Source: a virus
Direction: 5' to 3' (one strand)
IMG/VR virus record: IMGVR_UViG_3300032242_002783
Span: 1 to 37,920 of that record
DNA: 37,920 nt
The position numbers and the translations under genes are program-made. The notes beneath the pieces were generated by a model. The model ran no database searches. It saw only the letters and a program-made list of their open reading frames with translations, and had not been told where the DNA came from. Below, one piece after another: positions 1-5,472 of the stretch; position 1 is the stretch's first letter, and each line of letters starts with the position of its first letter.

Positions 1-123
1 AACTTACTAATACCGGAAATCATAGGGCTTTAAAGTTTTGTCTCTGGCCAAACGCGAAGAAAGAAGACTTCAGGAACCCTCTGAAAGTGCAGGAAGTCTT
101 CGAACGACTGAGGCGAACGGGCG
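1..123. repeat. terminal direct repeat marking circularity
   Basis: Bases 1-123 are identical to 37798-37920. The reading frame of the initiator gene runs through the junction without interruption, so this is best read as assembly overlap of a circular or circularly permuted molecule with a 37,797-bp unit, not as a biological terminal repeat. Confidence 0.9.
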
Positions 124-404
124 GTTGTACCGACGACGAACGCCTTCAGGTCTTCAAATTCATCGCTAACGTGCTCGAACTAGCTAAGCCGACCGATCGT
201 GTGCCCGGACTCATTACGAGCGTTTTACGCGGGTCTGGAACGCCCTGGCGATCGCGTGGCAACGCGATCAACGAACAAACTGCACGAGCGATGATCCGCA
301 CGCTCGATGTGCCGCTCGAATTGCAGAGACGGACCAGTGACTTATCGATCGACGGTGAACGAGCACGCCAGGCGGCGGCGCTTCGTGACAAGTATCCAAT
401 CTGA
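1..404 (+). CDS. replication-initiator-like protein, C-terminal part (continues from 37110)
   Basis: This is the 3' end of the gene that begins at 37110 and runs through the circular junction. The first full in-frame codon is at position 3 and the stop ends at 404; an internal GTG at 87 is not needed as a start. The joined protein is 363 residues. This segment supplies roughly the last 134 residues: a charged, helical region (KVQEVFERLRRTGG, then DERLQVFKFIANVLELA) followed by a basic segment. I recognise no catalytic motif in it. Together with the N-terminal winged helix it fits a lambda O-like DNA-binding initiator, but the family assignment is inference. See the entry at 37110. Confidence 0.7.
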   Translation, partial: LTNTGNHRALKFCLWPNAKKEDFRNPLKVQEVFERLRRTGGCTDDERLQVFKFIANVLELAKPTDRVPGLITSVLRGSGTPWRSRGNAINEQTARAMIRTLDVPLELQRRTSDLSIDGERARQAAALRDKYPI

Positions 405-419
405 CTGAAGCCTTTCCAC

Positions 420-443
420 CGATCGGATGATCCGATCGCTTTT
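420..443 (+). terminator. probable terminator after the initiator gene
   Basis: CGATCGG / CCGATCG with a five-base loop (ATGAT) lies 16 bases after the stop at 404 and is followed by CTTTT. The arms extend to a 9+9 palindrome around one central base. A short T-run keeps this at moderate confidence; it could instead be a protein-binding palindrome. Confidence 0.5.
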
Positions 444-450
444 CCGATAG

Positions 451-479
451 CGCGGCTGCGACATGATGTCGTAGCCGCG
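451..479. other. 13-bp hairpin in the 405-509 gap
   Basis: CGCGGCTGCGACA pairs with TGTCGTAGCCGCG across a TGA loop, with one G-U pair. No T-run follows. With the hairpin at 420 it fills most of the gap between the initiator and the next gene; it may be a second transcript-end structure or a host-type palindromic repeat. Confidence 0.5.
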
Positions 480-509
480 TCTTGGAGACGTTTTGTAAGG
501 AACTGATGA

Positions 510-734
510 GTGCCAACCCCCCCCCTTGTATTAAGTTCGAAACGAATCAAGCCTCTACACAATCAGAAGCAAATGTTCGATGAACCGATCGTTAAATATT
601 GTCGAATCTGCGGAAGACGACTTCGCGGTCGAAAGTCGGTTGAGACTGGAATTGGACCGACGTGCGGACGTGCCGCAGATCTCCAGTCTGTTCGAGCTAA
701 GAAGCTTGTGCGAAGCCGGAAAACGAGACAATGA
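510..734 (+). CDS. small zinc-ribbon protein, DUF6011-like
   Basis: A 74-residue basic protein with the pattern C-x2-C-G-R-x-L, then S-x3-G-I-G-P-x-C-G (CRICGRRL ... GIGPTCG) in residues 31-52. This Cys4-type ribbon with a GIGP turn is the signature of DUF6011, found in many small phage and actinobacterial proteins of unknown role, probably nucleic-acid binding. GTG 510 is preferred because TAAGGA lies 8 bases upstream; ATG 573 is an alternative giving 53 residues with a weaker site. A C9 homopolymer (517-525) lies just inside the longer form. The next reading frame (parB frame) is open through the whole of this gene, so the two frames overlap; the zinc motif is why I accept this one. Confidence 0.65.
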   Translation: MPTPPLVLSSKRIKPLHNQKQMFDEPIVKYCRICGRRLRGRKSVETGIGPTCGRAADLQSVRAKKLVRSRKTRQ

Positions 735-889
735 GTTCTGGCGATGCATCACGATCGCGGCCGCGAGAGATATTTGCCTCGACGTGAGTTCTGGTCCGGG
801 TGTCGACCCGTTCGATGCGGCGGTGATGGCATTGGCTCAACGTCGTTTCACCGAAAGCCCTGGCGGCACATTCGACGAACGCGAAGCGA

Positions 890-907
890 TGATTTCCGGG
901 GAAATCA
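890..907. repeat. palindrome TGATTTC-CGGG-GAAATCA (site 1)
   Basis: Perfect 7-4-7 inverted repeat, 39 bases upstream of the preferred parB start at 946. Candidate ParB autoregulatory site; one of nine perfect copies in the genome. Confidence 0.75.
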
Positions 908-945
908 ATTTATTCATTCAACGTTTTTTGAAAGATGAGGATCCC

Positions 946-2460
946 ATGATTGCGACGACTGGAAAACTGAAGAAGCCCAAAGCGGCAAAAGCCGAGACAC
1001 ACAATGCCATTCCCGAAACCGGTGACACCGAATTCGAGGCTCTTAAAGCCACGGGCAAAAGTCGAACCGTTCCGACAGAACCAACCCCAACGTCGGAACC
1101 GGTTCGCGACATCGACATTCCTCTCGCGAGTGTCGTTGACTCGCCATTTCAGACGCGGCAAGAACCGTCGACGGAATCGATCGAGCAGCTTGCGGCGAGC
1201 CTCAAACGTGATGGTCAGCGAGATAATGTCGTTGTTCGACATCGCGGCGGCAAATACGAATTGATCGGAGGCCACCGTAGAACCCGGGCGGCTCGAACGC
1301 TCGGCTGGAAAACGATTCGCGCCACGATCATGACCGTCGACGATTCCCAAGCGTCGCGGCTGGTCTGGGACGACAACCGACAACGCGAGGACCTCAACGC
1401 GATCGAACGAGCAAAGGGCCTGCAGCTCATCTGGTCGGAATATCAAAAGGCCGACAAGTCGATGGACCAGATGGCGATCGACGTCGGCATTGATCAATCC
1501 ACGATCAGCAATCGTATCCGACTGCTGGCGGCTCCCGAGTCGCTGCAGCAGCGATTGATTTCCGGCGAAATCACCGAGACGCGTCTGCGTGGTTTGGCCA
1601 AGTGGGCAGCGGTCGAGGGCTTGCTGGAACGGTTTGAAAAGGAAATCACGCTTCGGTGTGAGTCGGGCCCCATTTCAAAAGAGCACTGGCGTTCGTCGTT
1701 GAAGATCGCGATTGAATCCAAGTCGCGACAGACAAAAAAGCATTATCACTACGCTTACCAGGGCGATCCGCTTTTTCCCGTCGAAAAATATGCTGACGAA
1801 CTCGACATTCGGGAATATCGACTCGACGACGACGAACCGCTGGAAAAACGGGCCTTCAACGTTAAACGTTGGGATCAGCTTCAGAAAGAAGCGAAGGCAA
1901 AACTGAAAGAAAAACAGGCGAAGGCTGCGGCCGCGACAAAATCCGACGAAATCAAAACTCGCAAAGATCCCAGGGTTCTGAACAAACGGAGACGTGATGC
2001 GTGGCTCGGCGTGCTGTGGAACAAGATCGGTGAGACGTTCACTCAGAAGAAGACCAAGCCTGAAAAATGGATGTGCATTCGGTTGATGCATCTTCTGGAA
2101 TCAACAAGCGATGAATGGGTCTTGGAGTCGCTGAGCCTGACCTTCGACGAATACGTCGAAAAGTGCATCGCGAATTTGGTCGAGGAATGGCCCGATAGCT
2201 ACGGGTGGAATACGAATTGGGAAACGCTCGAAAAAATCGGCAGCCACTTTGGTGTTGAGATTCGATCGACCTGGAAACCAACGAAAGCGCTGCTCGACGC
2301 CTGCATGAAGGAAGAGTTGCTGGCATTCGTTGAGGAATGCGGTCTTCAGGGAGAAGAGACTGTGTCCATTGATGACTTACTTTTGAATTGGGAACCCGGA
2401 TGGGTACCGGCGTTGTTTGAGATTGAAGAACCAAAGTCAAAAGCGAAAAGTAAGAAGTGA
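946..2460 (+). CDS. parB: ParB/KorB-like DNA-binding CTPase
   Basis: From ATG 946 the protein is 504 residues. Residues about 53-140 form the ParB N-terminal CTPase domain: IPLASVVDSPFQTR, then GGHRRTRA (the GERR-type box, about residue 108) and DNRQREDLNAIE (the ENxQR box, about residue 143). A helix-turn-helix follows at about 173-198 (MAIDVGIDQSTISNRI). Lys/Ala-rich coil and an unrecognised Trp-rich C-terminal domain complete it. Such proteins clamp DNA after loading at palindromic sites, for partition (ParB) or repression (KorB). No ParA is encoded, favouring a regulatory or host-ParA-dependent role. Start: GAGGA lies just before ATG 946, but the frame is open upstream to ATG 580, and 735-945 looks coding, so an upstream start (GTG 784, ATG 829) remains possible. 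Confidence 0.85.
   Translation: MIATTGKLKKPKAAKAETHNAIPETGDTEFEALKATGKSRTVPTEPTPTSEPVRDIDIPLASVVDSPFQTRQEPSTESIEQLAASLKRDGQRDNVVVRHRGGKYELIGGHRRTRAARTLGWKTIRATIMTVDDSQASRLVWDDNRQREDLNAIERAKGLQLIWSEYQKADKSMDQMAIDVGIDQSTISNRIRLLAAPESLQQRLISGEITETRLRGLAKWAAVEGLLERFEKEITLRCESGPISKEHWRSSLKIAIESKSRQTKKHYHYAYQGDPLFPVEKYADELDIREYRLDDDEPLEKRAFNVKRWDQLQKEAKAKLKEKQAKAAAATKSDEIKTRKDPRVLNKRRRDAWLGVLWNKIGETFTQKKTKPEKWMCIRLMHLLESTSDEWVLESLSLTFDEYVEKCIANLVEEWPDSYGWNTNWETLEKIGSHFGVEIRSTWKPTKALLDACMKEELLAFVEECGLQGEETVSIDDLLLNWEPGWVPALFEIEEPKSKAKSKK
1556..1573. repeat. palindrome TGATTTC-CGGC-GAAATCA (site 2)
   Basis: Perfect copy inside parB, where it encodes the peptide LISGEIT. Confidence 0.75.
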
Positions 2461-2465
2461 TAACA

Positions 2466-2717
2466 ATGAGGGCCGAAAGCATGAAATTCAAATTCAATTT
2501 CGTCGAACTGGAAATCCGGGTAGATGACATCAATAACGCATCGTCGCGAATAGAGGGCTCGAAAATCCACGGCGATGGCGTGCTCGACGCGATGTTTTTT
2601 CTTCTGTTTATTCGCTTCCTGGAAAAGACAAATCCGGGTGCCGTCAAGATGGCTCTTGTGGCAATCGAGCCAAAAACTTCAGATGAGGCGACGGAGGACA
2701 GCGTTTATGACCACTGA
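2466..2717 (+). CDS. small hypothetical protein
   Basis: An 83-residue protein starting 5 bases after the parB stop; GTG 2457 overlapping the stop and ATG 2481 are alternative starts (GAGG lies 9 bases before 2481). It shows an alternating acidic/hydrophobic N-terminus (KFKFNFVELEIRVDD) and a hydrophobic run (LDAMFFLLFIRFLE) at about residues 37-52 that may be amphipathic rather than membrane-spanning. No family recognised. Its tight spacing suggests co-transcription with parB. Confidence 0.5.
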   Translation: MRAESMKFKFNFVELEIRVDDINNASSRIEGSKIHGDGVLDAMFFLLFIRFLEKTNPGAVKMALVAIEPKTSDEATEDSVYDH

Positions 2718-2720
2718 CGA

Positions 2721-2969
2721 GTGGAAAAGTGCAAAGCGGTCTATGCCGATGTGGCTCGCGATCGGTTGAAGGGCAAGGAACGCGAAAACCCGTGGCGAGT
2801 TGGTACCGGTTTTCATCTGGCGTTTGAGGCCGCATCGCGTGGCGATCATTTCAGCTCAGTCACTCCATTCATTCCGGCGACTTCAAAACCGGAAATTGCT
2901 CAAAGCAACAACGTTGTTGCAAAGCCGTTTGTGAAACCCAAACGGGAACAACTGTCTCTTTTTTCTTGA
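2721..2969 (+). CDS. small protein ending in a sliding-clamp binding peptide
   Basis: An 82-residue reading frame with GTG start; function unknown. The C-terminus reads KREQLSLFS, an exact match to the canonical beta-clamp pentapeptide QL[S/D]LF placed at the extreme end of the chain, where such peptides act in UmuC and similar proteins. It therefore may bind the host DNA polymerase III clamp. The start is doubtful: a good Shine-Dalgarno (GGAGG, 2693-2697) serves ATG 2707 in a different frame, which stops after 20 codons. A -1 frameshift or a one-base indel near 2725 would give a single protein starting at 2707 (MTTDEWKS...). Unusual residues: otherwise none. Confidence 0.5.
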   Translation: MEKCKAVYADVARDRLKGKERENPWRVGTGFHLAFEAASRGDHFSSVTPFIPATSKPEIAQSNNVVAKPFVKPKREQLSLFS

Positions 2970-2976
2970 GGGTCAA

Positions 2977-3252
2977 ATGATGAATGTCCGGCAAATGATC
3001 ATGCGCGTGTTTGGTGGCAACGTGACGCCCGTTGAGGTCGACTCGATCAGGTCGACGGGCACCGAAGACGGCCGCGTTGCTGCGGCCGCTTATTGCGATG
3101 GGTTCTTTGATGGAGCTGCAGCCGAATTGGAATCGCGATTCGCAGGTTTCCAGATGATCGATGTTCAACCGATTGCGATGGTGAAAAGTCGGCGGCTGCC
3201 GACGAAGGAACGAAGAGTTTTAACCACGAAGAGCGCGAAGGCCACGAAGTAA
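2977..3252 (+). CDS. small hypothetical protein with repeat-derived C-terminus
   Basis: A 91-residue protein; GAGGG lies 5 bases before ATG 2977 (ATG 2980 also possible). The N-terminal half is a plausible globular domain; the central part contains AAAAYCDGFFDGAAAELESRF. The last ten codons (VLTTKSAKATK) are a CCACGAAG-type intergenic repeat (about 3221-3249) that has run into the reading frame, replacing or extending the original C-terminus. No family recognised. Confidence 0.55.
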   Translation: MMNVRQMIMRVFGGNVTPVEVDSIRSTGTEDGRVAAAAYCDGFFDGAAAELESRFAGFQMIDVQPIAMVKSRRLPTKERRVLTTKSAKATK

Positions 3253-3255
3253 GAA

Positions 3256-3333
3256 TCACGCCATGGGCGGAAATTTCTTCGCCAGGTAGATGAAGACGGC
3301 GAGTGCCAACATTGCCAGGGCTGTTGCTTCCAT
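3256..3333 (-). CDS. 25-residue membrane microprotein coupled to the RHH gene
   Basis: On the minus strand the stop of the RHH gene and this start overlap as TGATG (ATG at 3333-3331), a classic translational coupling. The 25-residue product has one hydrophobic span (ATALAMLALAVFIYLA) and a short Lys-Lys-Phe-Pro-Pro tail. That fits a small membrane peptide, for example a toxin, holin-like or signalling peptide; nothing more specific can be said. Too short for ordinary gene callers; support comes from coupling and the membrane-segment pattern. Confidence 0.45.
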   Translation of the reverse strand: MEATALAMLALAVFIYLAKKFPPMA

Positions 3334-3521
3334 CAGGTTGCTTTCTGCTTTGACTGTTTGGTGGTTGCGGGTGCGATGGCTTGTAACACGATCTTGCGTA
3401 AGAACGTATTGACCGGTTCAGCGGTTTTTTCGACGTGGTTACGCAACAGGCGATGCTCTTCTAACGTCAGTTCTGTCGACACGTTTTTGACCAGGCTACC
3501 GAGTTGATCTGAAAATCGCAT
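3333..3521 (-). CDS. ribbon-helix-helix (CopG/Arc-like) regulator
   Basis: A 62-residue leftward gene with AGGAG 8 bases before its ATG. Residues about 18-50 (TELTLEEHRLLRNHVEKTAEPVNTFL then RKIVLQAI) follow the ribbon-helix-helix pattern: a short strand, an EEH-type helix start and a second basic helix. Such proteins dimerise and bind short inverted repeats through the N-terminal strand. An ATTCGTTC inverted-repeat cluster lies 26-52 bases upstream of the start, a likely autoregulatory operator. The reading frame is open upstream to 3965 but the strong RBS and the domain fix the start at 3521. It forms a two-gene leftward operon with the microprotein, opposed to all other genes here. It could be an antitoxin. 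Confidence 0.6.
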   Translation of the reverse strand: MRFSDQLGSLVKNVSTELTLEEHRLLRNHVEKTAEPVNTFLRKIVLQAIAPATTKQSKQKAT

Positions 3522-3546
3522 TCCGTCGACTCCTGTGCTTGACGTG

Positions 3547-3573
3547 ATTCGTTCGGGGAACGAATTATTCGTT
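3547..3573. promoter_or_regulatory. inverted-repeat operator upstream of the RHH gene
   Basis: ATTCGTTC (3547-3554) and GAACGAAT (3558-3565) form a perfect 8-3-8 inverted repeat; a third half-site ATTCGTT (3567-3573) makes another 7-1-7 palindrome with the second. Three alternating half-sites spaced 10-11 bases apart suit cooperative RHH dimers. The remaining gap to 3779 shows no clear gene. Confidence 0.6.
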
Positions 3574-3779
3574 GTTGCGACGAATTGAGACTTGCGGCGA
3601 GCCAAGGACGGCGAGCCGCGATTCTCGTTTAAAAGCCTGTTTTTGTCGACTGCCAGTTCTCCCTTCTGTCTTTCCTCTCGACGCGCATCTTCAGCGTTTT
3701 TTATTCCAAAAATTATTCCGTTTGATTGCATCGGGTTTTTCCCGTCGCAGTGTGTTCGTGCATTTCCAAGGATGGAATC

Positions 3780-3971
3780 ATGATTCGACGTCGACCTGGT
3801 GAGCCGATCAAGAAATGGTCTGCGCTCGCTTTGTTTGGCATGTTGGCCTCTCAAGCAGCCGACGTGATCTTTCTGCCACGACTGCCATTCAGTCACGCTC
3901 AAGTCATTCGCCATCGGTCCCAGAAAAAGAAACGGTTGATCGCTCGGCGACGCAACCAGGTGCAAGGTTAG
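3780..3971 (+). CDS. small basic membrane protein, hypothetical
   Basis: A 63-residue protein with AAGGA 7 bases before ATG 3780. The N-terminus is basic (MIRRRPGEPIKKW), followed by a hydrophobic stretch (SALALFGMLASQAADVIFL, residues 14-32) and a strongly basic tail (KKKRLIARRRNQ). A single-pass membrane protein is likely. The frame is open upstream to 3726 but without a ribosome site. No family recognised; it is divergently oriented from the RHH operon and may share its control region. Confidence 0.5.
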   Translation: MIRRRPGEPIKKWSALALFGMLASQAADVIFLPRLPFSHAQVIRHRSQKKKRLIARRRNQVQG

Positions 3972-4092
3972 ATCGCGATTCAGTCCCGCGTGATTGGACG
4001 TTGTCGCACATCCTCCCGGTGCACAGCTTCACCCGCTGGCGTCTGATTTGATCCCCGTGGGACTGGTTCGCGATCTCCCCTTTCCAAGAGTT

Positions 4093-4200
4093 TTGAACCA
4101 CGAAGGGCACGAAGGCCACGAAGGAATTCTTTAGACATGGCTAACGCTACATGAACTCTGTTTGAAAACCTTCGTGGCCTTCGTGTTCTTCGTGGTTCAA
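4093..4200. repeat. host-type CCACGAAG inverted repeat
   Basis: TTGAACCACGAAGG... at 4093-4124 and its near-perfect complement at 4169-4200 (32-base arms, two mismatches) flank about 44 bases. This CCACGAAG-based repeat family is common between genes of planctomycetes and related bacteria. It fills most of the 3972-4255 gap, in which I see no gene. Confidence 0.75.
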
Positions 4201-4255
4201 TTCCTCTCTTCGCTTTTCCCGCCCCATCATCACGTCTCAGTCAAGGATGCTCGTC

Positions 4256-4678
4256 ATGGACGAATTTTCCCCCGAACAAATTGTGGCCATTGCCGGAGCC
4301 ATCAAAGAAAGTCGCGAGAAGGCCGCGAAAGCTGTTCTGAAGGATGGATCGACCGCCAGCGTCGACTTCGTTTGTCGCGTCTCAGGGACCGTTCAAAAGG
4401 GACAAGGGACAGCTGCCGGGACGTCGTCGAGGCCTGCGACGGTCGCTCTGGATGGTTTGCCCGTCTTCTGTGCCATCCTTCGTCATTTGAAGATTGGCAA
4501 GAAACGCGTGGCCGATGCCCTGGCCGCGATCGATCCGTTCGCGAAAGCCGACGATGAGTTCGATACGTTGTTTGCTCATGCCGCGGCCGAACACGCCAAG
4601 GACCTCCCGCCGGTCGAAGCGGTTGTTCCCGCCAAGGCTGGAACCGTCACGAGCAACATCACCGTGTCGCTCTGTTGA
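4256..4678 (+). CDS. hypothetical late-region protein
   Basis: A 140-residue protein; ATG 4256 has AAGGA 8 bases upstream (ATG 4247 lies too near that site). N-terminal helix rich in Ala/Lys/Glu (EQIVAIAGAIKESREKAAKA), a central segment with VDFVCRVSGTVQKG, and an acidic C-terminal helix. No known family recognised. Its position at the head of the late cluster, before sigma factor and terminase, would suit a small terminase subunit or regulator, but I see no TerS helix-turn-helix, so function is left open. The stop codon is the first three bases of palindrome site 3. Confidence 0.65.
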   Translation: MDEFSPEQIVAIAGAIKESREKAAKAVLKDGSTASVDFVCRVSGTVQKGQGTAAGTSSRPATVALDGLPVFCAILRHLKIGKKRVADALAAIDPFAKADDEFDTLFAHAAAEHAKDLPPVEAVVPAKAGTVTSNITVSLC

Positions 4679-4693
4679 TTTCTGGCGAAATCA
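4676..4693. repeat. palindrome TGATTTC-TGGC-GAAATCA (site 3)
   Basis: Perfect copy whose TGA is the stop codon of the 4256 gene; it lies about 115 bases before the sigma-factor gene. Confidence 0.75.
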
Positions 4694-4748
4694 TGCTTCG
4701 TGTGCCACTGCCCCGGAGTCTTCTCCGACGCAGTGTCTTGTGGTGTTT

Positions 4749-4788
4749 GAAGAGCACTGCGTGACCGAAAACGGTCATTCAGTGGCAC
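4749..4788. repeat. 40-bp REP-like hairpin, copy 1
   Basis: An imperfect hairpin (GAGCACTG...GTGACCG / CGGTCATTCAGTG). A second copy at 11452-11491 differs at two of 40 positions. Both lie between late genes; likely a host-type palindromic repeat. Confidence 0.65.
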
Positions 4789-4806
4789 GAAAACGAAAGG
4801 CCGATC

Positions 4807-5466
4807 ATGGATGATCACGAACGACAATTGTGGACGGCATTTCACGCGGACCGGTCCGTGGAGAATCGGAACGCCCTGGTGATGTGCTATATGCCGTTCG
4901 TCGTTCATACCGTCGAACGGTTCGTCGCGACGCTTCCGACGCATGCTCCCGTCGAAGCTGGTGACTTGGTCAATGACGTGGTTCCCGCGTTGATTGGGTT
5001 AATCGATCGATACGACCCGTCGCACGGCAACGGTTTTTTGGCGTTTGCCAGTCGACGGATCGCGGGTCAACTTCGCGATGCCCTTCGCAATCTGGACTGG
5101 GTGCCACGATTGGAGCGACGGCTGCAAAAGCAGGATGACAATCATCGCGTGGTCGCTGTTCTTCCGATGGACGCTGAAGAATCGGAGCGGTGCTTTGACA
5201 ATACCGACCCGATCATGATCAAGCTGCCCGGAGCCAAAGCGGAGCCGTCGCTGGGCGACGTCGACCGATATTGGGCTTTTGTCTGCCAGGGTCTGGATAA
5301 GACGGACAAGCTAATTGTCCTCATGTATTTCCGGGAGTCGCTGACGATGAAGCAAATTGGCGATTCGATCGGTGTCAGTGAATCACGAATCAGCCAACGC
5401 ATGAAATCAATTCGCATTCGTTTGCGGGAACGGTTCAAGCGCGAGGACCTGGCGTTCCAAGGTTGA
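4807..5466 (+). CDS. FliA/WhiG-like sigma-70 family factor
   Basis: A 219-residue sigma factor. Region 2 (about residues 20-105) contains ALVMCYMPFVVHTVERF, the PVEAGDLVND...ALIGLIDRYDPSHG core-binding/-10 segment, and FASRRIAGQLRDALRNLDWVPR, the last being a hallmark of the sigma-28 (FliA) group. Region 4 (about 160-212) has LTMKQIGDSIGVSESRISQRM, the -35-binding helix-turn-helix. Region 3 is shortened or divergent. It would redirect host RNA polymerase; lying directly before the terminase gene, it may drive late transcription. AAAGG lies 6 bases before the start. A host-derived gene recruited by the phage is likely. Confidence 0.88.
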   Translation: MDDHERQLWTAFHADRSVENRNALVMCYMPFVVHTVERFVATLPTHAPVEAGDLVNDVVPALIGLIDRYDPSHGNGFLAFASRRIAGQLRDALRNLDWVPRLERRLQKQDDNHRVVAVLPMDAEESERCFDNTDPIMIKLPGAKAEPSLGDVDRYWAFVCQGLDKTDKLIVLMYFRESLTMKQIGDSIGVSESRISQRMKSIRIRLRERFKREDLAFQG

Positions 5467-5472
5467 TCTGTT

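Noticed and set aside
1-123. Genuine phage terminal repeat (T7-like ends)
   Set aside because: The repeat falls within an intact reading frame and has the length of an assembly overlap, so circular closure is the simpler reading.
744-938. 64-codon frame within the parB upstream segment
   Set aside because: Arg/His-rich shadow without ribosome site; the parB frame there has better protein character.
3522-3965. N-terminal extension of the leftward RHH frame
   Set aside because: No ribosome site, poor protein character, and it crosses the operator and the divergent gene; AGGAG fixes the start at 3521.
4162-4557. 131-codon frame across the repeat before the 4256 gene
   Set aside because: It reads through the CCACGAAG repeat and is Arg/Ser-rich in the shadow of the real gene, which has its own AAGGA site.
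4800-4807. Sigma-28 type -10 box GCCGATCA before the sigma-factor gene
   Set aside because: It overlaps the start codon and has no matching -35 element at the right distance, so it cannot serve that gene.
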